Shown: positions 50,326 to 58,805, counted from the first letter of the stretch. The stretch is DNA of 64,000 nucleotides from Cellulosimicrobium terreum (GCA_014803435.1 JACYFD010000001.1:310001-374000), one strand, 5' to 3'. Program-made: numbers and translations. Notes: generated by a model not told the origin, from the sequence alone.

Positions 50326-50383
50326 TTGACACACGTCACACTGAGAGTTCGAATAGTGGAAGTGCATTTCCGCTCAGCGGAAA
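50326..50383 (+). promoter_or_regulatory. Promoter and IclR-like palindrome upstream of the NCS2 permease
   Basis: TTGACA (50326-50331), 17 nt, TCGAAT (50349-50354) is one of the best promoters in the window. TTTCCGC-TCA-GCGGAAA (50367-50383) downstream has 7-bp arms and resembles IclR-family sites used for purine/allantoin catabolism in actinobacteria. Bound protein there would block the polymerase path just after initiation. Confidence 0.75.
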
Positions 50384-50404
50384 ATAGCGACGAGGAGGTC
50401 CGCT

Positions 50405-51883
50405 ATGAACGAACCGGCCCAGACGGCAGGTTCCGTGCAGGTACGACCCGAGGACGAGCGCCTTCCCCTGGGCGCGACGTTCGGCTACGGGTTCCAGCAC
50501 GTGCTCACCATGTACGGGGGCATCATCGCCCCACCGCTGATCGTCGGGTCGGCTGCCGGCCTCACCGGGGCGGAGATCGGGACGCTCGTCGCCGCGTCGC
50601 TGTTCATGGGCGGTCTCGCGACGATCCTGCAGACGCTCGGCATCCCGTTCTTCGGCTCGCAGCTCCCGCTGGTGCAGGGCGTGTCGTTCGCCGGCGTGTC
50701 GACGATGGTCGCGATCGTCGGTGGGGGCGGTGGCATCCCGGGCGTTCTCGGCGCGGTCATGGTCGCCTCGGCGGTGGGGCTGCTCATCACCCCGTTCTTC
50801 GCGCAGATCATCCGGTTCTTCCCGCCGGTGGTCACGGGCGTCGTCATCACGACGATCGGCCTCACGCTCATGCCCGTCGCCGCGAACTGGGCGATGGGCG
50901 GCAACGCCGAGGCCGAGGGCTACGGCTCGGTGAGCAACATCGGCCTCGCCGCGCTCACGTTCGCGATCGTGATCCTGCTGTCCAAGGTGGGCAGCGGCAC
51001 CATCTCGCGCCTGTCGATCCTCATCGCGATCGTCCTCGGCACGGTCGTCGCGCTGGTCCTGGGCATGGCCGACTTCTCGGGCGTCGGTGACGGTCCCGTC
51101 GCCGCGTTCCCGAGCTTCCTCGGGTTCGGCGCACCGACGTTCGAGATCGCGGCGATCGTCTCGATGCTCATCGTCATCCTCGTGACGCTCACCGAGACGA
51201 CGGCGGACATCATCGCCGTCGGCGAGATCGTCGAGACGAAGGTCGACCGCAAGCGGATCGCGAACGGCCTGCGCGCCGACATGGCGTCGTCCGTCGTCTC
51301 GCCGTTCTTCGGCTCGTTCACGCAGTCCGCGTTCGCGCAGAACGTCGGCCTGGTCGCGATCACCGGCATCAAGTCGCGATTCGTGGTCGCGGCCGGCGGC
51401 GGCATCCTCGTCGTCCTCGGTCTGCTGCCCGTCCTGGGCCGGGTCGTCGCGGCGGTCCCGACCCCGGTGCTCGGCGGGGCCGGCATCGTCCTCTTCGGGT
51501 CGGTCGCGGCGTCGGGCATCCGCACGCTCGCCAAGGTCGACTACTCCAACTCGATGAACCTCATCATCGTCGCGGCGTCGATCTCGTTCGGCATGATCCC
51601 GATCGCCAAGCCCGACTTCTACGACCAGTTCCCCGACTGGTTCGGCATCATCTTCCACTCCGGCATCAGCTCGGCCGCGATCATGGCGATCCTGCTGAAC
51701 ATCCTGTTCAACCACATCAAGGCGGGCACGCCGCCGGACCCGTCCGTCTTCGCGGCGGGCGCCGAGCGTGGTGCGAGCTCCGTGGACGACGACGACCTGG
51801 CGGACCTCGACGACGACGGCATCCTCAACAAGTCGAACCGTCCCCGCCCCGACGGGACGCCGTCGGACCGGTCGAGCTCCTAG
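50405..51883 (+). CDS. NCS2 family purine/pyrimidine permease
   Basis: The 492-residue protein has about 14 membrane spans. NCS2 motifs are FGYGFQHVLTMYGGIIAPPL, LPLVQGVSFAGVSTMVAI, TLTETTADIIAVGEIV (substrate/proton site) and FGSFTQSAFAQNVGLVAITG, plus VATGI-like GSVAASGIRTL. It belongs to the xanthine/uracil nucleobase-ascorbate transporter family; proximity to the 8-oxoguanine deaminase-like enzyme suggests purines. The C-terminal ~45 residues are acidic (DDDDLADLDDDG). ATG with GAGGAGG upstream. It is followed by the terminator at 51931-51969. Confidence 0.93.
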   Translation: MNEPAQTAGSVQVRPEDERLPLGATFGYGFQHVLTMYGGIIAPPLIVGSAAGLTGAEIGTLVAASLFMGGLATILQTLGIPFFGSQLPLVQGVSFAGVSTMVAIVGGGGGIPGVLGAVMVASAVGLLITPFFAQIIRFFPPVVTGVVITTIGLTLMPVAANWAMGGNAEAEGYGSVSNIGLAALTFAIVILLSKVGSGTISRLSILIAIVLGTVVALVLGMADFSGVGDGPVAAFPSFLGFGAPTFEIAAIVSMLIVILVTLTETTADIIAVGEIVETKVDRKRIANGLRADMASSVVSPFFGSFTQSAFAQNVGLVAITGIKSRFVVAAGGGILVVLGLLPVLGRVVAAVPTPVLGGAGIVLFGSVAASGIRTLAKVDYSNSMNLIIVAASISFGMIPIAKPDFYDQFPDWFGIIFHSGISSAAIMAILLNILFNHIKAGTPPDPSVFAAGAERGASSVDDDDLADLDDDGILNKSNRPRPDGTPSDRSSS

Positions 51884-51930
51884 CGACGACGCCGGACCGG
51901 CCGCCGCGGCACAGCGCCGTGCCCGCCGCC

Positions 51931-51969
51931 GCCCCGGGACCGAGCGACGACCTCGCCCGGTCCCGGGGC
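51931..51969 (+). terminator. 12-bp hairpin terminator after the NCS2 permease
   Basis: GCCCCGGGACCG (51931-51942) and CGGTCCCGGGGC (51958-51969) are perfect reverse complements with a 15-nt loop, 48 nt after the stop codon. Confidence 0.75.
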
Positions 51970-52044
51970 GTCGTCGTGCCCCGCGCCAGCGAGAGCGGAC
52001 ACGGCGACCGCCGGGGCGTGCACAGGCGTGCACGGCGGACGGTG

Positions 52045-52050
52045 CACAAT
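52045..52050 (+). promoter_or_regulatory. -10 element of a leaderless promoter (acyltransferase)
   Basis: CACAAT, six nucleotides (GAACGG), ATG at 52057. Confidence 0.6.
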
Positions 52051-52056
52051 GAACGG

Positions 52057-52701
52057 ATGACCTACCGGTTCCTGAGGCTCATCCTGTCGCTGCTCGCGTA
52101 CGTGCTGCTGCGACCTCAGGTGACCGGGCGGAACAACATCCCACGCAACGGCGCGGTCATCCTCGCGAGCAACCACCTGTCGTTCATCGACTCGCTCCTC
52201 ATCCCGATCGTGGCCCCGCGCCACGTCACGTTCCTCGCCAAGGCGGAGTACTTCGAGGGCCGTGGGCTCAAGGGCCGGATCTCCCGCTGGTTCTTCACCA
52301 CGATGGGCCAGATCCCCGTGCAGCGCGACGACGCGCGGGCGGGCCAACGCTCGCTCGAGGACGCTCTCGAGGTGCTGCAGCGCGGTGGCGCGTTCGGCAT
52401 CTACCCCGAGGGGACGCGCTCGCGCGACGGGAAGCTGCACAAGGGGCACACCGGTGTCGCGTGGCTCGCGCTCGCCGGCCACGCGCCCGTGGTCCCGGTC
52501 GCCGTTCGCGGCACGGACAAGGTGCAGCCGGTGGGGGCGCGGTTCCCGCGCATCCACCGTGTCGAGGTGAGCTTCGGCACGCCCATCGACCCGCAGCGTC
52601 AGATCACGTCGGGCGCCCGGCCGGCCCAGGCGCGTCGCGAGCTGACGGACGAGGTCATGTCGTCCATCCACCGCCTCAGCGGCCAGGACCTCGCCGCCTG
52701 A
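52057..52701 (+). CDS. 1-acyl-sn-glycerol-3-phosphate acyltransferase-like (PlsC)
   Basis: The 214-residue protein has the PlsC motif I NHLSFIDSLL (His-x4-Asp), the FTTMGQIPVQRDD motif II and the YPEGTRSRDG motif III. It would transfer an acyl chain to lysophosphatidate at the membrane in phospholipid synthesis, or to a related lysolipid. One hydrophobic segment (FLRLILSLLAYVLL) at the start anchors it. The frame extends about 45 codons further upstream, but the -10 box spacing and family length support ATG 52057. It converges on the ZIP-like transporter. Confidence 0.92.
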   Translation: MTYRFLRLILSLLAYVLLRPQVTGRNNIPRNGAVILASNHLSFIDSLLIPIVAPRHVTFLAKAEYFEGRGLKGRISRWFFTTMGQIPVQRDDARAGQRSLEDALEVLQRGGAFGIYPEGTRSRDGKLHKGHTGVAWLALAGHAPVVPVAVRGTDKVQPVGARFPRIHRVEVSFGTPIDPQRQITSGARPAQARRELTDEVMSSIHRLSGQDLAA

Positions 52702-52734
52702 CCTCCTGCCCGACGGCGCGTGGTGGCGTTCTCG

Positions 52735-53463
52735 TCAGCCGCCCAGCGAGCTCAGGCCGAACGCCGTCGCGAAGCCGAGCACCGTCACCAGCCCGGTCAC
52801 CGGTCCGCCGGACTCGGTCGCCTCCGGGATCATCGTGTCCACGAGCATCGTCAGCAGCGCGCCCGCGGCGAACGCCTGGACCACAGCGACGGTCGCGCCC
52901 GACGCCGAGCCCAGCGCCAGGTAGCCCACTCCCGCCGCGACCGCGGACACCGCCGTCGTGCTGCCCCACAGGATCCAGAGCCGGCTCTTCGACGTCCCCG
53001 CCTTCACCAGGCCCGACGTCGCGGACATCGCCTCGGGCAGGTTGGACAGGAACACGGCCGCGAGCATCGCGACGCTCACGCCGTTGCCCCCGACGAGCGT
53101 CGAGCCCAGCACGACGGACTCGGGGATCCCGTCGAGCACCGTCCCGAGCGCGATCGCGCCGCCGGACCCGTTGGACTGCTCGCCCGTCGACCGCTTGCGC
53201 CCGTTGCCGCCCCACCGGTCGATCAGCAGGTCGCCGACGAAGAAGGTCAGCGCCCCTCCCGCGAGCCCCGCGAGCAGCACCCACCCGCTCGCGCTGCGCG
53301 ACGCGTCCTCCACGAGGTCGTACGCGACCGCACTGATGAGCACGCCCGCGCCGAACGCCATGATGAGCCCGATCGCGCGCTTGCCCGGCGGCCGCCACAG
53401 CACGATCGCGGCGCCGATCAGCAACGACGAGCTCGCGAGCAGCCCCCACCAGAACCCGGCCAT
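52735..53463 (-). CDS. ZIP-like metal transporter
   Basis: The 242-residue protein has about seven or eight membrane helices and resembles the ZIP/ZupT-type family: VGDLLIDRWGG, the pair VLDGIPESVVLG (H/D-x4-G-like metal site) and LSNLPEAMSATSGL, two half-motifs in the positions of the ZIP metal-binding helices IV and V. The usual HNxPEG is replaced by DGIPES and SNLPEA, so metal specificity is uncertain. The frame runs further upstream but ATG 53463 begins with a membrane helix as in the family. Confidence 0.82.
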   Translation of the reverse strand: MAGFWWGLLASSSLLIGAAIVLWRPPGKRAIGLIMAFGAGVLISAVAYDLVEDASRSASGWVLLAGLAGGALTFFVGDLLIDRWGGNGRKRSTGEQSNGSGGAIALGTVLDGIPESVVLGSTLVGGNGVSVAMLAAVFLSNLPEAMSATSGLVKAGTSKSRLWILWGSTTAVSAVAAGVGYLALGSASGATVAVVQAFAAGALLTMLVDTMIPEATESGGPVTGLVTVLGFATAFGLSSLGG

Positions 53464-53575
53464 GGGACCAGTGGACCAGCGCCAGGGGCCGCGCGCGCGG
53501 GATGTCCGGCGTGCCGGCCGGTGTCCGACGTCGTCCCTCACCCGGGCGGGGGAGGCGCCCGCGACCTGCGGTGGG

Positions 53576-53581
53576 CAGGAT
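53576..53581 (+). promoter_or_regulatory. -10 element of a leaderless promoter (NarL-type kinase)
   Basis: CAGGAT, six nucleotides, ATG at 53588 (followed by a second ATG). Confidence 0.5.
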
Positions 53582-53587
53582 GGGCTC

Positions 53588-54952
53588 ATGATGCACGACG
53601 ACGGTCCCCGGGTCCGCGGGGACCGGTGGCGTCGCGTGGTCGCGCCGCTGCACGACGCGGCCACGGTGCGGGCGGGTGTCTACCTCGTGATCGGCGGGGT
53701 CGTCGCGGGTGCCTACGTCGTGCTGGCGACGGGGTTCGTGCAGATGTTCGCGTCGGAGCAGACTCCGCGGGTGGCCGCCGCGGTCCTCGCGGCGATCTCC
53801 GCGGTGATCGCCTGCACCCCACCGTTCCTCGCCCCGGTGCGGGCGCTGGAGATCGCGGCGGTGCGGACGTTCCTCGACGTCGATGTCCCGGCGCCCGCCA
53901 GCAGGACCTCAGGTGACGCGCCGGGCGCGGCGACCCGGTGGCGGGCCGCGGCCTGGTACGGCCTGCACCTGACGCTGGGTGCGGGGGTGCTGGTCGTCGT
54001 CCTGCTCGCGGTCCCGGTCGCGACCCAGCTCGTCCTGTCGGCGCTCGGTGTGGAGCCGGTCCTGCTCACGAGCTGGCGGCCGTGGGAGCTCGTGCCCGCC
54101 TGGGCCGGCGTGTGGGCGCTGGCGATCGTCGCCCTCGCGCTGCTGCTCGTCCTCCCGTACGTCGCGGCGGGTGCGCGCGCGCTGCTGCGCCAGGCGGCGT
54201 GGCCGCTGCTCGGGCCCGACCAGTCCGAGCGGATCGCCGAGCTCGAAGCCGCCGCCGACCGTGCGGCGGAGCAGGGTCGGCTTGCGCGCGACCTGCACGA
54301 CTCCGTCGGCCACGCGCTGACGGTCACCACGCTCCAGGCGGCCGCGGCGTCGCGCCTCCTTGCGACCGACCCGGACGCGGCCCGGCGCGCGCTCACCGCG
54401 ATCGAGGAGACCGGGCGCACCGCCATGGCGGACCTCGACCACGTCCTCGGCCTGCTGCGGACAGGTTCGGCCGGCCCGGACCGTCACCCCGCCCGCACGC
54501 TCGCCGACCTGGACACGCTGCTCGACGACGCACGCCTGGCCGGCGCCGAGGTGCGGGAGGTGGCTCCCGGCGCGGGGCAGGATGTGGCCCCTGCGACGTC
54601 GCGCGAGGCCTACCGGGTCGTCCAGGAGGCGCTGACGAACGCGCTGCGCCACGCCCCCGGTGCCCCCGTGGACGTCCAGGTGGGGACGACGGCCGATCCA
54701 CCGGCGGCGCTGCGGGTCGAGATCCGCAACCCCGTCGGGCCCGGAGTGCGTCGCCCGGCGGGTGGCGGGCGAGGGATCGCCGGCATGGCCGAGCGGGTGC
54801 GCCTGTTGCGCGGCGACTTCTTCGCCGGGCCCGTCGACGTCGCTGAGGTTGCTGAGGTTGCTGAGCCAGGATCGGTGCCCGACGCCGGTACCTGGGTCGT
54901 GCGCGCGACGTTCCCTCTCGGCGGGTCTGGCGGGGGAGGGGTCGAGCGATGA
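53588..54952 (+). CDS. NarL-family sensor histidine kinase (HisKA_3)
   Basis: The 454-residue protein has four membrane segments in the first ~205 residues (AGVYLVIGGVVAGAYVVLATGF, AAVLAAISAVIACTPPFLAPV, LTLGAGVLVVVLLAVPVATQLVL, AWAGVWALAIVALALLLVLPYV). The dimerisation/phospho-acceptor region is LARDLHDSVGHALTVTTLQA (His about 237), and the ATPase part is VVQEALTNALRHAPGA with GGGRGIAGMAERV. Near the C-terminus a 9-bp DNA repeat encodes VAEVAEVAE (54839-54865), a simple local slip. ATG overlaps nothing upstream; the response regulator gene overlaps its stop by ATGA. Confidence 0.92.
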   Translation: MMHDDGPRVRGDRWRRVVAPLHDAATVRAGVYLVIGGVVAGAYVVLATGFVQMFASEQTPRVAAAVLAAISAVIACTPPFLAPVRALEIAAVRTFLDVDVPAPASRTSGDAPGAATRWRAAAWYGLHLTLGAGVLVVVLLAVPVATQLVLSALGVEPVLLTSWRPWELVPAWAGVWALAIVALALLLVLPYVAAGARALLRQAAWPLLGPDQSERIAELEAAADRAAEQGRLARDLHDSVGHALTVTTLQAAAASRLLATDPDAARRALTAIEETGRTAMADLDHVLGLLRTGSAGPDRHPARTLADLDTLLDDARLAGAEVREVAPGAGQDVAPATSREAYRVVQEALTNALRHAPGAPVDVQVGTTADPPAALRVEIRNPVGPGVRRPAGGGRGIAGMAERVRLLRGDFFAGPVDVAEVAEVAEPGSVPDAGTWVVRATFPLGGSGGGGVER

Positions 54953-55602
54953 CGCGGACAGAGCACATCCGTGTGGTGCTCGTCGACGACGAGCCCCTGG
55001 TCCGGACGGGTCTGCGCGCGATCCTCGAGGCTGAGCCGGACCTCGACGTGGTCGGCGAGGCCGGGGACGGCGTCGAGGTCCCGGGCCTCGTCGAGGCGGT
55101 ACGGCCCGACGTCGTGCTCATGGACGTCCGCATGCCGCGCGTCGACGGGATCGCCGCGACGCGGGCGCTGCTCGAACGCGACCCGCCGCCGCGCGTGCTC
55201 GTCGTGACGACGTTCGAGAACGACGACCACGTGCTCGACGCACTGCGCGCCGGGGCGCACGGGTTCCTGCTCAAGCGCGCGCGGCCGGAGGAGTTCGTGC
55301 AGGCGGTCCGCGTCGTCGCGCGAGGTGAGTCGCTGCTGTTCCCCGATGCGGTGCGCCGCCTCGCGACCGCGCGGCCGCCCGCGGGGGACGAGCTGCGCGA
55401 CGCGCGGCTCACCGAGCGCGAGGGCGAGGTGCTGCGGCTCATGGCGACGGGACTGTCCAACGCCGAGATCGCGGGCGATCTCTACCTCGGGGTCGAGACC
55501 GTGCGCACGCACGTGGGCAACGTCCTCGCGAAGCTCGGCGTGCGGGACCGCACGCAGGCGGTGGTCCGCGCCTACGAGTCGGGGTTCGTCCGGGCCGGTT
55601 GA
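54949..55602 (+). CDS. NarL/LuxR-type response regulator
   Basis: This 217-residue protein has a receiver domain (VVLVDDEPLVRTGLR, phospho-acceptor D59 in VVLMDVRMPRVDG, K in FLLKRARPEEF) and a LuxR-type helix-turn-helix (LTEREGEVLRLMATGLSNAE, then IAGDLYLGVETVRTHVGNVL). ATG overlaps the kinase stop (ATGA). Pairs like this in actinobacteria usually control neighbouring ABC or membrane genes; here the small membrane proteins downstream are the closest candidates. Confidence 0.95.
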   Translation: MTRTEHIRVVLVDDEPLVRTGLRAILEAEPDLDVVGEAGDGVEVPGLVEAVRPDVVLMDVRMPRVDGIAATRALLERDPPPRVLVVTTFENDDHVLDALRAGAHGFLLKRARPEEFVQAVRVVARGESLLFPDAVRRLATARPPAGDELRDARLTEREGEVLRLMATGLSNAEIAGDLYLGVETVRTHVGNVLAKLGVRDRTQAVVRAYESGFVRAG

Positions 55603-55746
55603 CGAGCATGCGAAGCCGTGCCGATGGTGGCGTCGTCCCGCGAACGGTCGGATACTCGGGGGGACGGCATTGTCCGACGGCGGGCGGGCGAGATCGTCCG
55701 CGTGGCTCCGCTTCCTCCGGTGCTCCTCCCGAAACGAGTGACCGAC

Positions 55747-55998
55747 ATGGTGTTCGACGAACCGACCAGGCTCCACCGGTTCAACGCGCGCCACAAGGTC
55801 GCGCTGCGGGTGATCGCGATCCTCGTGGCAGTGGCCGTCTGCGGCGGAGCGGTGTGGTTGGTTGCGGACGGCTCGGAATGGTGGATCCTTCTCGTTCCCC
55901 TGCTCTCGGTGCTCAGCGTCTACAACATCTGGCAGATGACAAAGGGCTCCGAGCGGCTCGTTCGCGACCACGCCGGGAAGGCGGCCAGAGACCGATGA
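55747..55998 (+). CDS. Small two-helix membrane protein
   Basis: The 83-residue protein begins MVFDEPTRLHRFNARHKVAL and has two helices (VIAILVAVAVCGGAVWLVA and WWILLVPLLSVLSVYNIWQM) followed by a basic tail. A GTG at 55738 is also possible. The next gene overlaps its stop by ATGA, so they are made together. No motif is known. The pair lies downstream of the NarL-type system and is less GC-rich than its neighbours. Confidence 0.65.
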   Translation: MVFDEPTRLHRFNARHKVALRVIAILVAVAVCGGAVWLVADGSEWWILLVPLLSVLSVYNIWQMTKGSERLVRDHAGKAARDR

Positions 55999-56207
55999 GC
56001 CTCCGCACGTTTCTTCAGGTCCTCGGGGCGGCGCTCGCCGTCATCGGCGTGGTCCAGGCACTGATCGCCGACAGCCGACTGCAGCTCGTGCTGGGGATTC
56101 TCCTCTCGCTGTGTGGCGTGGGTCAGGTCGTCGCCGCAGCATTCGAGAAGCCGAGAGATGGTGATGGCAACGTCGTCTCGGGCGAGACGAGGGCGCCTGA
56201 CGACTGA
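55995..56207 (+). CDS. Small membrane protein coupled to the previous gene
   Basis: The 70-residue protein begins MSLRTFLQVLGAALAVIGVV and has two short hydrophobic segments (VLGAALAVIGVVQALIA and LVLGILLSLCGVGQVVAAAF) followed by a polar tail. ATG overlaps the stop codon of the preceding small gene. Function unknown; probably a subunit or partner of that protein. Confidence 0.62.
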   Translation: MSLRTFLQVLGAALAVIGVVQALIADSRLQLVLGILLSLCGVGQVVAAAFEKPRDGDGNVVSGETRAPDD

Positions 56208-56271
56208 GTGCCGCTCGGTAGCCGGGCCGCTCGGTCAACGGGGTACGCCGGTAGGCCGCCGCTCGGACTGA

Positions 56272-56973
56272 TCACTCGGGTGCCGGTTGGACGCGCTCCA
56301 TATGTCCCTTCTCTCCGCGCGTCGTGGCGAAGCCGATCTGCTCGAGCTCACGCTGCGCACTCTCCGAGCGCGCCTCCGTGCCGACGCTGTCCGACGGTGG
56401 CACCCGGGCCGACAGCAGGCCGTCGACCGCGTCCCACGGCGGCGTCCCGGGCGGTCGGCAGTCGACGGTGAGCGTCCAACCGGCACGGGGCACCCCGCCG
56501 AGGCGGAAGAGCCCGCGGCGTTCCGCCCGCGTGGTGAGCTCCCGGCCGTGCCACCACCGGCCGACACCGGCGATCGCGAGATAGATCAGGAGAACGACCA
56601 TCACCAGCATCACGACGGTCGGCCCCACCACCGCGGCGACCACGCGCATCACGACCTGGCTCGCAACCACGACGATCAGGACGACGATCGGCGCGGTCCA
56701 CTCGCTCGGCGGCTGGCGCCGCAGCATCGCGACCGTCCGTCCGTCGTCGCTGCGGAACCAGCCGTGCCTGCCCAGCACGACGGAGAGGGAGAGCGGGTAG
56801 CTCCAGATGGCAAAGAAGTGCCGGGCGACGACGCGACGGGGAGCGCGGGAGAGGGAGACCGTCCATGCGGTGGGGGCGGCGTCGCGCCGGTCGACCACGG
56901 ACCACCCTGTCCGGTGCGCAGCGTGTCGGTCGCCGTCGAGGGCGACCGACCGCGGTTCCCCCGAGGTGATCAC
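56272..56973 (-). CDS. Membrane protein of unknown function
   Basis: The frame encodes up to 233 residues with two adjacent membrane helices in the middle (TAPIVVLIVVVASQVVMRVV and VVMLVMVVLLIYLAIAGVG). The N-terminal half has the pattern SLSVVLGRHGWFRSDDGRTV and the C-terminal half DCRPPGTPPWDAVDGLL. The start is uncertain: GTG 56973 has GATGAT 6 nt upstream, while GTG 56898 has AGGGTGG in front. I choose the longer one. Divergent from the DoxX-like gene. Confidence 0.6.
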   Translation of the reverse strand: MITSGEPRSVALDGDRHAAHRTGWSVVDRRDAAPTAWTVSLSRAPRRVVARHFFAIWSYPLSLSVVLGRHGWFRSDDGRTVAMLRRQPPSEWTAPIVVLIVVVASQVVMRVVAAVVGPTVVMLVMVVLLIYLAIAGVGRWWHGRELTTRAERRGLFRLGGVPRAGWTLTVDCRPPGTPPWDAVDGLLSARVPPSDSVGTEARSESAQRELEQIGFATTRGEKGHMERVQPAPE

Positions 56974-57111
56974 CTCACCATCATCGGTCCCGAGAGCGCC
57001 GATCGCCCGTCCGGACCGCTGCCCGGGGGAAGCCGCACGTACCTGGTCGGGTACTCGAGGCGGACCGTCCGCGATGGTCGTGGATCGCCGACCGGTGCGA
57101 GGATCGACGGC

Positions 57112-57555
57112 ATGGATCTCTCCGTGCTCACGCGTCCCACCCGCACCTCCGTCCCCGCCACGATCACGCGTGTCGCGCTGGGCCTCGCGCTCGTCGGCGC
57201 CGGCGTCAGCCACCTCACGGTCGCGCGCGAGGAGTTCCAGGCGCAGGTGCCCGCCTGGTTCCCGATCGACGACGACGTGACCGTCCTCGCGTCCGGGGCG
57301 GTCGAGATCGCGCTGGGCAGCTCGCTCGTCGTGCTGTCGCGGTGGAAGGTGGCCGTGGGCCTGGTCGCCGCCGCGTTCTTCGTCGTGATCTTCCCAGGCA
57401 ACGTCGGGCAGTGGCTGGAGGGCACGGACGGGTTCGGCCTCGACACGGACGCGAAGCGGTTCGGACGGCTGTTCTTCCAGCCTGTGCTCGTGGCTCTCGC
57501 GCTCTGGTCGACGGGCGCGTTCCGCGCCCTGCGGGAGTCCGTGGCCCGAGACTGA
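57112..57555 (+). CDS. DoxX-like membrane protein
   Basis: The 147-residue protein has four membrane helices (ITRVALGLALVGAGVSHLTV, VTVLASGAVEIALGSSLVVL, VAVGLVAAAFFVVIFPGNVG, LFFQPVLVALALWSTGAFRAL) in the DoxX layout, with AWFPIDDDVTVLASGAVEIALG matching the family. DoxX proteins take part in redox or quinone functions; the role here is unknown. A GAGGAT hexamer lies 7 nt before the ATG. Confidence 0.82.
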   Translation: MDLSVLTRPTRTSVPATITRVALGLALVGAGVSHLTVAREEFQAQVPAWFPIDDDVTVLASGAVEIALGSSLVVLSRWKVAVGLVAAAFFVVIFPGNVGQWLEGTDGFGLDTDAKRFGRLFFQPVLVALALWSTGAFRALRESVARD

Positions 57556-57647
57556 CGCAACCCTCGCGACCGCGGTCACCCGCACGGGGGAGGGACGTCA
57601 CCGGGGCGGGTGATCCGGGCTGCGCCGGGCCGGACGAGGCTCGAGGC

Positions 57648-58805
57648 ATGAGCAACCGCACCCCGAGCCCACCCGTCGTCCGCACCGTCCCCGACGAGCC
57701 CGACCCGCGCGGGCCGGCCCACCGACACGGACCAGACCACCCCGGGCGCGGGCGCTGGATCGGACCGGTCGCCGCCCTGTGGTGGGGGGTCGGAGCCGCG
57801 ATCGCGCTCGTCGTCACCCTGTCCGGCGGGACGCTGCCCGTGGGCGACGCGAGCGACTCCGGCTTCGGTGCCCTCACCGCGCTCCCCGCGAGCGCCCTCA
57901 ACCCGTGGGTCGCCGTCCTCGCGCTCGTGGGCGCGGTGCTCGCCCTGTGGACCTGGCGTGGTGGGCGGGAGCGTCCCGTCGCGCGCGGGCTGCGCGTCAC
58001 GACGGTCGTCGCGACCGTCGTCGTCGTCACGGCCGCGCTCGCGCTCGCCGACGCGGCGATCCTCGCGCGGCTCGGCTACCTGCCGGTCACGATGATCATG
58101 GCGCCGTTCGACCCGGTGATGCGCGCCGCGTTCGCCGAGTTCGTGACGCCGGGCGTCATGGTGCAGGTGGCGAGCCTCGCGGGTGCCACGCTGCTGACGG
58201 CGTCGGCCCTGCGCTTCACGCGGCGTTCCGCCGGGGCGTGCGAGTCGTGCGGCCGCCGGCCCGAGGGCTCGTATGATCCGGACCCCGCCTGGACCATGCC
58301 GGCGTCCGCCGCGCGCTGGGGCCGCGTCGCCGCGCTCGTCGCCGCGGCGATCCCCGCGTTCTACGCCGTGACCCGCATCGCGTGGGTGCTCGGCATCCCG
58401 CTCGGCTTCTCGCCCGACGACGTCGCGTCCCTCGCCGGGGACGACGGCTGGCTCGCCGCGCTGGGCCTGGGCGGCTTCGCGCTCCTCGGTGCCGTCCTCA
58501 CGCTCGGCCTGTTCCAGCGCTGGGGCGAGGTGTTCCCGCGCTGGATGGTCGGGCTCGCCGGGCGGCGCGTGCCGGTCAAGCTGGCCGTCGTGCCGGCCTC
58601 GATCGTCGCCGTCGCAGTCCTCCCGGCGGGACTGTCGATGTACGCGCTGGGGTTCAGCGAGTCGGCGCTGCGGCTGAGCGCGGACCAGTGGGGCGCCGTC
58701 GGGCCGACGCTCCTGTGGCCGCTCTGGTCAGTCGCCCTGGGCGCCGCGACCTACGCGTACTGGCTCCGCCGCCGTGGCGAGTGCCGGGCGTGCGGCCTCC
58801 GCTGA
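57648..58805 (+). CDS. Polytopic membrane protein with two CxxC motifs
   Basis: The 385-residue protein has about 7-8 membrane segments. CESCGRRPEG lies near residue 200 between helices, and the chain ends CRACGLR, so two CxxC pairs could join into one zinc- or iron-binding site at the membrane surface. The region TRIAWVLGIPLGFSPDDVASL also recurs in actinobacterial membrane proteins of unknown role. ATG at 57648 with GAGG just before it. Immediately after the stop is a 9-bp tandem repeat, then the hairpin at 58848-58906. Confidence 0.78.
   Translation: MSNRTPSPPVVRTVPDEPDPRGPAHRHGPDHPGRGRWIGPVAALWWGVGAAIALVVTLSGGTLPVGDASDSGFGALTALPASALNPWVAVLALVGAVLALWTWRGGRERPVARGLRVTTVVATVVVVTAALALADAAILARLGYLPVTMIMAPFDPVMRAAFAEFVTPGVMVQVASLAGATLLTASALRFTRRSAGACESCGRRPEGSYDPDPAWTMPASAARWGRVAALVAAAIPAFYAVTRIAWVLGIPLGFSPDDVASLAGDDGWLAALGLGGFALLGAVLTLGLFQRWGEVFPRWMVGLAGRRVPVKLAVVPASIVAVAVLPAGLSMYALGFSESALRLSADQWGAVGPTLLWPLWSVALGAATYAYWLRRRGECRACGLR

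Noticed and set aside
54839-54865. GCTGAGGTT triple repeat as a regulatory element
   Set aside because: It lies inside the kinase gene and encodes VAEVAEVAE in frame; a local slippage repeat is enough to explain it.
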